This document shows, piece after piece, positions 52,095-62,137 of a stretch of 64,000 nt of DNA. The translations under genes were made by a program, and so were the position numbers. The stretch is from positions 3,117-67,116 of the forward strand of contig DATKLL010000146.1 in the NCBI GenBank assembly GCA_035542475.1, written 5' to 3'. Position 1 is the stretch's first letter. Each line of letters begins with the position of its first letter. The notes beneath the pieces were generated by a model. That model saw only the letters and a list, made by a program, of their open reading frames with translations. It did not search any database and had not been told where the DNA came from. This DNA comes from DATKLL01 sp035542475 (GTDB taxonomy: Bacteria > Desulfobacterota > Syntrophia > Syntrophales > UBA2185).

Positions 52095-53589
52095 ATCATT
52101 CGTGGGTATACTGACCCATGCAATTTTATTTACACTTATGTTTATTAGCATCCCTTCGGCTGTAATTTCATATGAACTGGAGAAAATGGTTTTTTCATAT
52201 ACTCTCAATAATGGTCTGATAGTTCTCATGATGGAAAGGCATTTAAGCCCTACAGTATCATTTTACATAAGACATCGAGTTGGTGCCATTGACGAAGAGG
52301 ATGGTAGAACAGGCACAGCCCATCTCCTGGAACATATGATGTTCAAGGGAACAAAAACTATCGGCACAAAAAACTATAAAAAAGAAGACAGGATTCTCAG
52401 ACTAATAGCTAAAACCGGTGAAAATCTTGACGCTGAAAGAATGAAAGGGAAATATGCAGATAAAAATAAAATCGAATCGCTGACCAAACAGATGACACTA
52501 TTACAGAAAGAGCATAAAAAATTATTTGTAGAAAATGAAATCGACAGACTTTATACGGAAAATGGTGCAGATCACATGAATGCAAACACGGGACTGGATC
52601 TTACGACATATCATGTCAGCCTCCCCTCCAACAGGATCGAGCTCTGGGCCAGGATTGAGGCCGACAGAATGACTAACCCCGTCTTCCGTGAATTTTATTC
52701 CGAGCGCAACGTGATTATGGAAGAGCGAAAACAGAGGGTTGATTCCGATCCGCGAGGACAGCTTTATGAACAATTTTTAGCTACAGCATACGTTGCACAC
52801 CCTTATAGACGACCGATCCTGGGCTGGCCTTCGGATTTACAATTTTTAAGTATTGTATATACAGCAGACTTCTTTAAAAAATATTATGCTCCAAACAATA
52901 CAGTCATTGCAATTGTCGGAGATATTGATCCCGCAAAAACAATCAGGATAGTCAATAAATACTTTGGTTCTATTCCACGCCGCAATTTAAATTCCGCACC
53001 TATAACAGAGGAACTGCCTCAAAAAGGTGAACGTCGTGTTAATATTTTGGCAGATGCAAATCCAAAGCTGATTATCGCTTATCACAAACCAGCGATGCCG
53101 GACTTTGATGATTATGTGTTTGATGTTATTGAATGCATCCTTTCAAGAGGTAGGACATCAAGATTCTATAAATCACTTGTTGAGGAACAGGCCATTGCTG
53201 AAAGCATACAGACAACCAACGGCGTGCCGGGGGCAAAGTATTCTAATCTTTTTGTGATATCCGCTAAACCCCGTTATCCGCATACAAGCGCGGAAGTAGA
53301 GATGTCTATAAACAATGAGTTAGAAGACCTCAAATCAAAAACTGTATCAGATAGAGACTTAGATAAGGCGAAAAACCAACTTAGGACTGATTTTATCAGA
53401 AGCCTGGAAAGTAATACCGGGCTTGCAAACATGCTTTCCTATTTTGAAATCATTACCGGTGATTATCGCTATATTACCAATCACATCAAAATAATTGAAA
53501 AGGTGACGCCTGAAGACATCATGCGTGTAGCGAAAAAATATCTGCTTCCAGAAAATAGAACCGTAGCAAATTTGATTGATAAAAATTAG
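52084..53589 (+). CDS. M16 zinc metallopeptidase, catalytic subunit, secreted
   Basis: A 501-aa insulinase-family peptidase. A signal peptide (hydrophobic residues 9-27) precedes the M16 fold. The inverted zinc motif HLLEH is at residues 80-84, and the further glutamates in ERNVIMEERKQR supply the third ligand. Between the zinc motif and NANTGLDLTTYHVSLP lies an inserted Lys/Glu-rich, probably coiled stretch of about 55 residues, as seen in a subset of bacterial M16 enzymes. The next gene encodes its inactive partner, so the pair probably forms the usual two-chain clam shell. The ATG at 52087 is an equally good start. Confidence 0.92.
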   Translation: MMSKSFVGILTHAILFTLMFISIPSAVISYELEKMVFSYTLNNGLIVLMMERHLSPTVSFYIRHRVGAIDEEDGRTGTAHLLEHMMFKGTKTIGTKNYKKEDRILRLIAKTGENLDAERMKGKYADKNKIESLTKQMTLLQKEHKKLFVENEIDRLYTENGADHMNANTGLDLTTYHVSLPSNRIELWARIEADRMTNPVFREFYSERNVIMEERKQRVDSDPRGQLYEQFLATAYVAHPYRRPILGWPSDLQFLSIVYTADFFKKYYAPNNTVIAIVGDIDPAKTIRIVNKYFGSIPRRNLNSAPITEELPQKGERRVNILADANPKLIIAYHKPAMPDFDDYVFDVIECILSRGRTSRFYKSLVEEQAIAESIQTTNGVPGAKYSNLFVISAKPRYPHTSAEVEMSINNELEDLKSKTVSDRDLDKAKNQLRTDFIRSLESNTGLANMLSYFEIITGDYRYITNHIKIIEKVTPEDIMRVAKKYLLPENRTVANLIDKN

Positions 53590-53593
53590 TCTA

Positions 53594-55030
53594 ATGAATA
53601 AATTTATTTATCGTGTTTTACATTTGGTTCTCCTATATTTTCTTCTTTCAAGTACCATTGCCTGTGCGACGGAAACAACTTCAATATCAAAACTCCCCGA
53701 CCCCGATACATTGCACTACCAGCCAGACAGATTTATTCCACCTCTGGCACAAAGGGTTGTTATTGATAACGGTATTATACTTTATATATTTGAAGATCAT
53801 GAACTCCCTATTGTTAATATATCGGCCGTAATCAGAACCGGTTCCAACTATGATCCCATTAGGAAAGAAGGTCTAGCAGAATTAACAGCTACAGCTATGA
53901 GAACCGGGGGCACGAACTCAATGTCCGCTACCGCCGTAGATGAAGCCCTGGACTTTTTTGCCGGTTCAATCAGTGTTTCTATGAATCGTGATTCGGGATC
54001 ATTTAATCTTTCCGTTCTGAAGAAAGACTTGGATGAAGGTTTGAACATCTTTTCTCAGGTGCTTACGAATCCGGCTTTTGAACAAAACAAAATCCGTCTG
54101 GCGAAAGATTTAAAGATTGAAGAAGTTAGAAGAGTAGCGGATGATCCCCAAAAGCTCGCTTTCAGGGAATTCAAAAAACTGCTATACGACAATACTCCGG
54201 CGGGAAGATTCCCCACCATAGCATCGATAAAAAATATTCAAAGAGACGACCTTGTCCAATTCTACAACATGTTTTATTATCCCGGCAACCTGATGATAGC
54301 CGTAACCGGAGATATTTCGAAACAAGAGGCTATAAATAAAATCAAAGAGCATTTTGGATCGTGGAATAAGGCAAACGTGCACTATGACATACCCCACATA
54401 CCAACAAAGAGTAAAGGACATATCTATTTTTTGTCTAAGAACATTCCTCAATCAATAATTATCACCGCTCAGTTTGCACCGGGTAAAAGGGATCTTGACG
54501 CATATCCTTTTGAGGTACTTGATTTTATCGTTGGAAGCGGAGGTTTCAGATCACTCATTTTCCGGGAAGTCAGAAATAATCTCGGACTTGCATACAGCAC
54601 TGGAAGTTTTTACACGAAAAAAAGTGAATATGGCGTTTTCGGGGCTTACGCTGTAGTAAAATCTGAAGCGACTGTGAAAGCGCTTTCATTGATCCGTTCC
54701 GTTATTAAAGATTTAAGGAACAGTATGATAGATAAAAAAGAAATTGAGCGGGCAATTAAATCAATCAATAATAATTTTATTTTTTCTTTTTTATCCGCAA
54801 AACAAATTGCCTATCAGCAATTAATGATCGAATATGAGCATCTGCCGAGGGATTATCTCGCTGCTTACAGAGACAATATTGCACAAGTTAGCGCAAAAGA
54901 TGTCCAAAGAATAGCAGTTAAATATCTGTCTGCGGATGAATCTGTTACCCTCATTGTGGGAAATGAAGAAACTTATAAACAAATGCTTACTACTTTTAAA
55001 AATGTTTTACGAGTTGAGAGTAAACTATGA
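53594..55030 (+). CDS. M16 peptidase family, non-catalytic partner subunit, secreted
   Basis: A 478-aa M16 homologue with a signal peptide (LVLLYFLLSSTIACA, possible cleavage after ACA). At the position of the zinc motif it reads GLAELTATAMRTGG, with no HxxEH, so it cannot bind zinc. The C-terminal half keeps the R/Y pair region (LIFREVRNNLGLAYSTGSFY). Bacterial M16 pairs of active plus inactive chains form one protease, and adjacency to the catalytic gene supports this here. The ATG at 53594 lies 4 nt after the upstream stop. The stop overlaps the M20 gene start (ATGA). Confidence 0.92.
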   Translation: MNKFIYRVLHLVLLYFLLSSTIACATETTSISKLPDPDTLHYQPDRFIPPLAQRVVIDNGIILYIFEDHELPIVNISAVIRTGSNYDPIRKEGLAELTATAMRTGGTNSMSATAVDEALDFFAGSISVSMNRDSGSFNLSVLKKDLDEGLNIFSQVLTNPAFEQNKIRLAKDLKIEEVRRVADDPQKLAFREFKKLLYDNTPAGRFPTIASIKNIQRDDLVQFYNMFYYPGNLMIAVTGDISKQEAINKIKEHFGSWNKANVHYDIPHIPTKSKGHIYFLSKNIPQSIIITAQFAPGKRDLDAYPFEVLDFIVGSGGFRSLIFREVRNNLGLAYSTGSFYTKKSEYGVFGAYAVVKSEATVKALSLIRSVIKDLRNSMIDKKEIERAIKSINNNFIFSFLSAKQIAYQQLMIEYEHLPRDYLAAYRDNIAQVSAKDVQRIAVKYLSADESVTLIVGNEETYKQMLTTFKNVLRVESKL

Positions 55031-56268
55031 ATGATCTGACAGCTTTCATGAAAATTACCAGACGGATCGAGAATTATGAAGATGCCATGATCAAAATGCA
55101 AATGGAGCTTACAGCAATTCCTGCCTTGTCTCCTGATAACGGTGGTGACGGTGAATATAAAAAAGCATTATGTATATCATCATATCTCCGCAAAATGAAT
55201 TTTCCAGGCATTACGCAAATTAATGCCTCTGACGACAGAGTGTCTTCGGGGATCAGGCCCAACCTCTTCGTTACGATACCGGGCAAGAACTCAAGAAAAA
55301 CTATCTGGGTTCTGACACATATCGATGTAGTCCCCCCGGGAGAATTAAAGTTGTGGGATAGTGATCCTTTCCAATGTTACATAAAGAACGGAAGAATATA
55401 CGGCAGAGGCACGGAAGATAATCAGCAGGATATGGTATCATCCATATTCGCAGCAAAAGCTTTATTCGACGAAGGCATAACACCGGAATACCCTATAGGC
55501 TTGGCTTTCGTTTCCGATGAAGAAACAGCAAGCGTTTTCGGTTTGTCATATATTTTGAAACATAAAAAAAATCCTTTTAGAAAAGCGGATATTATTGTAG
55601 TTCCTGATTCCGGAAATGAAGATGGAACAATGATTGAGATAGCCGAAAAAAGTATCTTCTGGCTTCGCTTCAAGACCATTGGCAAACAGTGTCATGCAAG
55701 TCGGCCTGATCTTGGTAGAAATTCATTTCAAGCAGCGTCTCATCTCGTCGTCACATTGAATAATCTTCACCATATATTTGATGCTTCCGACAAATTCTAT
55801 CAACCCCAGATAAGTACTTTTCAACCGACTAAGAAAGAACCGAATGTTCAAAATATCAACACGATTCCTGGCGAAGATGTCTTTTATATGGACAGCAGGA
55901 TACTCCCTCAATATTTATTATCAGATGTATTTGACAAAATAAGGGAAATGACTGATGAAATAGAAAGACAATTTGGCGTATCTATAGAAATCACTACAAT
56001 TCAGGAAATGCAAGCCCCTCTTCCTACACCGGATGACGCTCCGGTTGTCAATGCCCTTCAGGAAGCTGTTAAGGAAGTCTATAATGTGCAGGCGACACCG
56101 CAAGGAATAGGTGGAGGGACCATCGCCGCCATTTTTCGCAAGAATAACTACCCGGCCGCAGTCTGGTCGAGGGTTAATAATACGGCCCATCAGCCAAATG
56201 AGAACTGTCTTATCTCTAATATGGTTGGAAATGCTAAAGTATACGCATACTTGTTTATGAAAAAGTAA
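55027..56268 (+). CDS. M20-family metallopeptidase (ArgE/DapE-like)
   Basis: A 413-aa di-zinc hydrolase. Metal ligands are visible in LTHIDVVPPG, GRGTEDNQQ and SDEETAS; the dimerisation-domain loop is CHASRPDLG. No signal peptide, so it is cytosolic. The family cleaves small peptides or N-acyl amino acids. Coupling to the M16 pair (4-bp overlap) suggests it processes peptides released by that protease, but this is inference. Confidence 0.9.
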   Translation: MNDLTAFMKITRRIENYEDAMIKMQMELTAIPALSPDNGGDGEYKKALCISSYLRKMNFPGITQINASDDRVSSGIRPNLFVTIPGKNSRKTIWVLTHIDVVPPGELKLWDSDPFQCYIKNGRIYGRGTEDNQQDMVSSIFAAKALFDEGITPEYPIGLAFVSDEETASVFGLSYILKHKKNPFRKADIIVVPDSGNEDGTMIEIAEKSIFWLRFKTIGKQCHASRPDLGRNSFQAASHLVVTLNNLHHIFDASDKFYQPQISTFQPTKKEPNVQNINTIPGEDVFYMDSRILPQYLLSDVFDKIREMTDEIERQFGVSIEITTIQEMQAPLPTPDDAPVVNALQEAVKEVYNVQATPQGIGGGTIAAIFRKNNYPAAVWSRVNNTAHQPNENCLISNMVGNAKVYAYLFMKK

Positions 56269-56380
56269 AAATGATTGCAATCGAAAAAGTCACATGTTAG
56301 CATTACGCATAAAAATAGTTTGAATCATTAGATTAATATTCTTAAATACGGCATAGCTAATAGCGAGGTAGCATATTTAC

Positions 56381-57373
56381 TTGAAGCAACTCCACGATAC
56401 TATCTCTGTCAAAAAGATCAATATCCCGGATAATAACCTTCTAAGAAATCTCCTCGGTGAACATGATAGAAATATAAAACTCATTGAAAAATGTGAACCT
56501 GTAAAATTAATTGTACACGGCAATCTTCTGACAATCACGGGGGACCAGGTTGCAACAGACTTGGTGCAGAACCTCATTGTTCAACTATACTCGTTATTAG
56601 AAAAAGGGTATCCTATATACCCTGCTGACATCGACTATGCCCACAGGATCCTGTCCAGCGACAGACAAATCAGCTTGGAGAAGATTTTTCTCGATACGGT
56701 TTTTATTTCTTCAAAAAAACGAATAATTACTCCCAAAAGTATCGTCCAGAAGCTTTATATAGATTTAATCAGAGACTTCGATATAGTTTTCGCGATAGGT
56801 CCTGCAGGAACAGGCAAGACATACCTTGCGATGGCAATGGCAGTATCATCGCTGCTAGATAAAAAGGTCAACCGCATTGTTCTGGCAAGACCCGCCGTTG
56901 AAGCCGGAGAAAAACTGGGGTTTTTACCGGGTGATCTAGCAGAGAAAGTTAATCCGTATCTTAGACCATTATACGATGCCCTCTTCGACATGATCGACTT
57001 TGATCAGGCATCGGCCCTAATTCATAAAGGAGTTATTGAAGTTGCACCTCTCGCTTTTATGCGTGGAAGGACTCTGAATGATTCTTTTGTAATTCTTGAT
57101 GAAGCGCAAAATACCACTTCGGAACAGATGAAAATGTTTCTAACGAGACTCGGATTCGGATCAAAGGCTGTTATCACAGGGGATATAACCCAGATAGATC
57201 TCCCACATGACAAAATATCCGGTCTCATAGAAGCTGAGACGATCTTGAAGAAAGTAGAAGGAATTAAGTTCCTCCGTTTTTCAGAGATTGATGTAGTCAG
57301 ACACCCCCTTGTCCAAGATGTGATACGGGCATACAATCACATTGATCGTGCAAAGAAGAGAATTAAAAAATAA
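56381..57373 (+). CDS. PhoH-like ATPase
   Basis: A 330-aa PhoH-family protein, a P-loop ATPase with an N-terminal KH-like region. Walker A is GPAGTGKTYLA and the Walker B/DEAQN box is SFVILDEAQNTT; LARPAVEAGEKLGFLPGD is a diagnostic segment. Family members act with YbeY in RNA metabolism, and here the gene heads the common phoH-pgpH-ybeY cluster. The start is a TTG at 56381 with GAGG 12 nt upstream; the first in-frame ATG would truncate the KH-like part. Confidence 0.93.
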   Translation: MKQLHDTISVKKINIPDNNLLRNLLGEHDRNIKLIEKCEPVKLIVHGNLLTITGDQVATDLVQNLIVQLYSLLEKGYPIYPADIDYAHRILSSDRQISLEKIFLDTVFISSKKRIITPKSIVQKLYIDLIRDFDIVFAIGPAGTGKTYLAMAMAVSSLLDKKVNRIVLARPAVEAGEKLGFLPGDLAEKVNPYLRPLYDALFDMIDFDQASALIHKGVIEVAPLAFMRGRTLNDSFVILDEAQNTTSEQMKMFLTRLGFGSKAVITGDITQIDLPHDKISGLIEAETILKKVEGIKFLRFSEIDVVRHPLVQDVIRAYNHIDRAKKRIKK

Positions 57374-57379
57374 TGTTTT

Positions 57380-59740
57380 ATGATGCCGGATAATCTTAAT
57401 TTAACCAAAGTTTCCAAACATTTTAAAAAAGTATTAAACCCAAAAAAAATAATACCTGACTTTGCGCGTAAAACAGCATTTCAAAGATGGGCGATCGCTA
57501 TTTTTCTCAGTGCTATCCTGTCTCTATTATTAACACCTCAAGTTTACTTCTCTTACCCTGAGTATAAAGTCGGCTCAATAGCTACAAGAGACGTAAGAGC
57601 TGATCATGATTTCCTGGTCGAAGACAGGACAGCTACAGAACAGAAGAAAGCGGAAGTAGTCAAGGATGTCCAACCTGTTTATGATTACGACGGTGATATT
57701 GCTTCCCAGATAAAGTTGACAGTAGCAAAGGGTTTCTCATTTGTGGAACAATTATTTATTGTAACCGGCAATGAACCCGCACCCACACAGGCATTCCTGA
57801 ATAAGGGTCGAAATGATTTTGAAAAGTTATTAGGTATTGCCCTGTCGAATGATGAACTAAACATCTTACAAAAATACAAATTCTCCAATTTGATATCAGA
57901 ATCAATTTCTAAAATTATTGCAGGTGTCTATAAAGCGGAATTATTAACCAATACTACTTTTACAAAGCAGGACACTGAAAATGGGATCATTATCAGGGAT
58001 ATAAAGACTCAGAAGGTAAAAATCGAAAGAAAGCTTAACACCATCAAATATGTCAAAAACATAGATACAACTATTTCGAAGAAGGCAAACGATATTCTCA
58101 AAGATACCAATGAAGATTTGAGGAAAACTGTTATATCTATTTCCTGGAAGCTCATCCAGCCGAATCTGACATTTAATAAGAATGCCTCGGAAAGACAGAA
58201 ACAGACTCTGTTAGCGGATTTTAAACCTGTTTTTTTCCAGGTTCTTAAAGATGAAATGATTATTCGAGAAGGTCAGAAGATCTCTCCTTCTGATCTGGAT
58301 AAGTTGAATGCTTTCTTTAAGATCAAGGGTGAAAAAAATATTTCAAATATCTACATTCTTTTGGGCACTTTTTTTCTTATTTTATCCCTGTCGATAGTAT
58401 TATTTCAGTTATCCAAAATGTGGATTCAGTCTGGTGAGAATATTTCTGACATAATTTTTATGGGCATTACCACTCTCTTTCAAATCCTGTTAATAAAATC
58501 AGGGATTTTTATGTCTGAGGCTGTCAACAGGGCATTTTCATTTTTCTCTACCGAGGCTTGTTATTTTGCTATTCCTTTTGCCACCGGTGCTATGCTTGTC
58601 GGTATTTTTATTAATAGAAGTGTAGCCTTGATATTTTCTATTTATTCGTCATTTCTTGCAGCTTTTTTGTTTGAAGGCGAAATATCAATGATGCTTTTTG
58701 CTTTCATCGGGAGTGTTGCCGCTTCTTATCATGTCTCTCATTGTAAACAACGATCAGCATTTTTCAAGATCGGCCTTCTGTTGGGTTTATTAAACGGTGC
58801 CACTATCTTATCCCTTTGTCTCTTTTCTCCATCAACCAGTATCATCTCATCCAGCACTATCACAAAGCTCTGCATGGGGTTTGTGGGCGGCATTGTTTCA
58901 GGAATCCTTGTAGCGGCAATTACCCCTATTTTTGAAGCGCTTTTTAATTATACAACCGACATAAAGTTATTGGAACTTGCCAACCTGAATCATCCCATCT
59001 TCCAGCGGATGATTATGGAAGCGCCCGGTACTTATCACCATAGTATTATCGTAGCGTCGCTTGTTGAAGCCGCTGCGGAGGCTATAGGCGCAAATCCCCT
59101 TCTCGCCAAAGTTAGTGCATATTATCATGATATCGGTAAAATAAAGAAGCCACAGTATTTCATTGAAAACCAACAAAACGGAGAAAATAAGCACGTTAAA
59201 CTATCACCAAAAATGAGTAGCCTTATTATTACTACTCATGTCAAAGAAGGCTGTGAGCTTGCAAGCAAAGCCAAACTCGGTACAAAAATCACGAACATTA
59301 TAAGAGAGCACCATGGGACCAGCCTTGTGAGTTACTTTTATGAGAAGGCTAAAAAGGATAGAGATCCATCTATCAGATCTTTACTGGAAAGCGATTTTCG
59401 TTACGCTGGGCCAAAACCTCAAAGCAAGGAAGCCGGTCTTGTTCTTCTTGGTGATGTTATAGAGGCCTCATCACGGACATTATCAAACCCGACTCCAGCA
59501 AGGATCAAGAACCTGGTCAGAGAAAGAATTGAGCGAGTATTTATGGATGGTCAACTCGATGACTGTGAACTTACACTTCATGATTTGAATAAAATCGCCG
59601 AGAATTTTATGAGAATCCTCAATGGTATCTTTCATCAAAGAATTGATTATCCGGATCTGGTCATCCGAGAATTTAACGGAAGCAAAAAAGAAAATAATGT
59701 TGATACTAATAGAAAACAGGCAGAAAAAAATAAACGTTGA
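57380..59740 (+). CDS. 7TM-HD cyclic-di-AMP phosphodiesterase (PgpH/YqfF family)
   Basis: A 786-aa membrane protein. The order is one N-terminal membrane helix (residues 30-50), a large extracytoplasmic 7TMR-HDED domain, seven transmembrane helices (about 325-510) and a C-terminal cytosolic HD domain. The HD domain has YHHSIIVASL and the metal motif YYHDIGKIKKP; a second conserved REHHGT follows. In Listeria and related bacteria this family hydrolyses c-di-AMP. No diadenylate cyclase is in this window. It lies 6 nt after phoH and overlaps ybeY by 44 bp. Confidence 0.93.
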   Translation: MMPDNLNLTKVSKHFKKVLNPKKIIPDFARKTAFQRWAIAIFLSAILSLLLTPQVYFSYPEYKVGSIATRDVRADHDFLVEDRTATEQKKAEVVKDVQPVYDYDGDIASQIKLTVAKGFSFVEQLFIVTGNEPAPTQAFLNKGRNDFEKLLGIALSNDELNILQKYKFSNLISESISKIIAGVYKAELLTNTTFTKQDTENGIIIRDIKTQKVKIERKLNTIKYVKNIDTTISKKANDILKDTNEDLRKTVISISWKLIQPNLTFNKNASERQKQTLLADFKPVFFQVLKDEMIIREGQKISPSDLDKLNAFFKIKGEKNISNIYILLGTFFLILSLSIVLFQLSKMWIQSGENISDIIFMGITTLFQILLIKSGIFMSEAVNRAFSFFSTEACYFAIPFATGAMLVGIFINRSVALIFSIYSSFLAAFLFEGEISMMLFAFIGSVAASYHVSHCKQRSAFFKIGLLLGLLNGATILSLCLFSPSTSIISSSTITKLCMGFVGGIVSGILVAAITPIFEALFNYTTDIKLLELANLNHPIFQRMIMEAPGTYHHSIIVASLVEAAAEAIGANPLLAKVSAYYHDIGKIKKPQYFIENQQNGENKHVKLSPKMSSLIITTHVKEGCELASKAKLGTKITNIIREHHGTSLVSYFYEKAKKDRDPSIRSLLESDFRYAGPKPQSKEAGLVLLGDVIEASSRTLSNPTPARIKNLVRERIERVFMDGQLDDCELTLHDLNKIAENFMRILNGIFHQRIDYPDLVIREFNGSKKENNVDTNRKQAEKNKR

Positions 59741-60137
59741 TCTTCAGCATGTTAAACGGGTACTGCGTAAAATTATGAATTATCTTGACTGTAAAGATAA
59801 AGAAATTAGTCTGTTATTTGTTGATGATAATGAAATCAGGAAAATAAATAAACATTATTTAAACCGGGGTTATTCTACAAATGTCTTAACATTTTCTCTT
59901 TCCGAAGGAGAATATGGGAATATTAATCCTAAAGTCCTCGGAGATATTGTTATTTCTGTGGAGACAGCCTTAAAAGATGCGGAAGAAGCCGGTATAGAAT
60001 TAAATGATGAGCTTGAATTTCTCATGGTACACGGGGTGCTTCATCTACTTAACTACAACCATGAAAATACCAGCGAAAATGAGGTAAAAAAGATGGAACG
60101 GAGGGAAAAGGAAGTCTTCAGCATATTGAAAAAGTGA
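59697..60137 (+). CDS. ybeY: Endoribonuclease YbeY
   Basis: A 146-aa rRNA maturation and quality-control factor. The zinc motif H-x3-H-x5-H is present at residues 112, 116 and 122 (VHGVLHLLNYNHEN); the usual Asp before the last His is Asn here, a mild variation. STNVLTFSLSE and LGDIVIS are further family landmarks. The start is the ATG at 59697, inside the end of the pgpH gene. Its stop is 12 nt from the convergent mltD-like gene, with no obvious terminator. Confidence 0.93.
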   Translation: MLILIENRQKKINVDLQHVKRVLRKIMNYLDCKDKEISLLFVDDNEIRKINKHYLNRGYSTNVLTFSLSEGEYGNINPKVLGDIVISVETALKDAEEAGIELNDELEFLMVHGVLHLLNYNHENTSENEVKKMERREKEVFSILKK

Positions 60138-60149
60138 GTGACACCGATA

Positions 60150-62033
60150 TTACTTTACAATTATAACCTGCCCAGGATGTATATGATCTTCTCGTGCTAA
60201 TTTATTTATTTCAAGGATTCTATCCAGACTGACCCCGTTTTTTTTCGCAATTTTATCTAGGCTATCTCCTTTTCGAACAGTGTACGTTTTTGAATCGGCA
60301 TTAGCTGCTGTATCTTTGCTTTTCTTATTCCTCACTTTGGGAGTTTCTTTATCTGAACCGATGGCCTGTTGTTTTTCTCCGTTCTTCGAGCTAATCATGA
60401 TAACCTGACCAGGCTTAAGTGTCTTACGTTTGATTCTATTCAATCTTTTAATTTCCTCAGTCGAAGTATCAAAACGTTTAGCGATAGATGCCAGTGTTTC
60501 ACCCTTCTTTACCTTGTATTTAATCACGTCACCGTTTGACGGGATTTTGTCATTATCAGATTTTGGATGAGAATTATTGCTCCTATAGTTTGATTTTTGA
60601 ACAGGTATGATTAGACGTTGGCTCGTTTTGATCTTTTTTCCTGATATATCATTATAAGCCATAATCGCACTGACAGATGTTCTACATTTGCGGGCGATTG
60701 AAGTGATTGTTTCGCCCCGTTTTGCCCTATAATGAACAAATGCTTGGCGAGGTTTTTCATACGTGGGAATTTCATCTATAATCTTGGTAAATTTTTCAGT
60801 TAATTCTGAAGGGACTTTGAAATTATATTCTCTATCAGGCGTCATGTTTTGCCTTAGTTCCGAATTTAATGTTACAAGTATGTCTTCTGACGTTCCGAGG
60901 TGGAAAGCTATATCTTTCAACCACATGGATTTATCTGTTTTAACTACTTCGTAAGGATAAGGTCGCTGTTTTTCAAGACTTTCACTGAGATCGATTCCAT
61001 ATTTCTCAGGGTCCTTAATTATTTGCAGAGTTGCTAAGAAGCGCGGTACATAACGCGCTGTTTCATAAGGAAGCTGGTGATAGAGGTCCCAGAACCGATC
61101 AAAATAATTTATGTGCTGTCTCGATATAACTTTAAGGACTCTTCCCTCTCCGCAATTATAGGCTGCCAATACCGTAAGCCAGTCACCAAACATACTGTGG
61201 AGTTCCTTCAGATAGTCTATGGCAGCTCTCGTTGATTTTTCGACATCCAGTCTTTCGTCAATCCATTCGTCACGATTTAGACCATACTTATAACCTGTTG
61301 AAGGAATAAACTGCCAGAGACCTAATGCACGCGCCCTGGATAAAGCATGAAGTTTGAATCCACTTTCTACAAGGGGAAGCCAAGATAACTCTTCAGGCAA
61401 CCCCGCTTTTTTCAGCTCTTTTAAAATGATGGAACGGTAAAGACCCGAACGTTTATAAGATTGAATAAAAAAATCATTTTCTACTGTTTGGAAGAGCCTG
61501 ATTTCTTTCTCAACATCAGAATTGACGATATGAGGTATCTCACTCCTCTTACCGCCTGTAGCTGTGTGCATTGATGAGTAAATAGCAAGTATCTGCTTTG
61601 ATATCAGTAAACGTATATCATCCTTCTGACGAGCAATATCCGGATCCCCGTTTGTATCTAACAATAATGCATAGGCCTGATCAAGCAAATCCAGAGCATT
61701 TTCCATATCTCCCTTAATCCAATAATCCCGGGATTCATTAAGCAGGTCAAGAGCCTCTTCCATTATATCCCCGCCCTGTTCCTTCAACCCTCCATTTGAA
61801 AGAGTAACGTTTTTCTGTTCTGAAGACACACTTTTATTGGGCTGTTCTTTCTCATGCGGCTCTGCACTTTTATATGTACTATCAGCGACTGCTAATTTCT
61901 CCGAAGTGAATGAAGAATGTGAAGGTTCATTTATTTGTGTGGTTTGGCAATAAGCAACGTCTAGGAAACTGCTCGGAAGGAGGAGAAAAAGCAAGAATAT
62001 AACAGATACGAGAAAAACGCTTTCTCTCAACAT
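60150..62033 (-). CDS. MltD-like membrane-bound lytic transglycosylase with three LysM domains
   Basis: A 627-aa envelope murein hydrolase. A signal peptide (VFLVSVIFLLFLLLPSSF) is followed by a linker and helical segment, then an SLT domain with catalytic Glu at about 223 (WLPLVESGFKLHA, ALGLWQFIPSTG, AAYNCGEG). Three LysM peptidoglycan-binding repeats lie at the C-terminus (YRAKRGETITSIARK, YKVKKGETLASIAKR, YTVRKGDSLDKIAKK). The start is the ATG at 62033 with GGGAG 9 nt upstream; the frame extends 27 codons upstream, but that would displace the signal peptide. The domain order matches E. coli MltD. Confidence 0.92.
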   Translation of the reverse strand: MLRESVFLVSVIFLLFLLLPSSFLDVAYCQTTQINEPSHSSFTSEKLAVADSTYKSAEPHEKEQPNKSVSSEQKNVTLSNGGLKEQGGDIMEEALDLLNESRDYWIKGDMENALDLLDQAYALLLDTNGDPDIARQKDDIRLLISKQILAIYSSMHTATGGKRSEIPHIVNSDVEKEIRLFQTVENDFFIQSYKRSGLYRSIILKELKKAGLPEELSWLPLVESGFKLHALSRARALGLWQFIPSTGYKYGLNRDEWIDERLDVEKSTRAAIDYLKELHSMFGDWLTVLAAYNCGEGRVLKVISRQHINYFDRFWDLYHQLPYETARYVPRFLATLQIIKDPEKYGIDLSESLEKQRPYPYEVVKTDKSMWLKDIAFHLGTSEDILVTLNSELRQNMTPDREYNFKVPSELTEKFTKIIDEIPTYEKPRQAFVHYRAKRGETITSIARKCRTSVSAIMAYNDISGKKIKTSQRLIIPVQKSNYRSNNSHPKSDNDKIPSNGDVIKYKVKKGETLASIAKRFDTSTEEIKRLNRIKRKTLKPGQVIMISSKNGEKQQAIGSDKETPKVRNKKSKDTAANADSKTYTVRKGDSLDKIAKKNGVSLDRILEINKLAREDHIHPGQVIIVK

Positions 62034-62137
62034 CTCAATTAACTCCCTTGTGTTATTTTTTGTATTCCAATTAGATTTTCCAGCAGCAGTGCGGATTGCT
62101 GCCATGTATATCACACTTTATAAAATCATAATACTTT

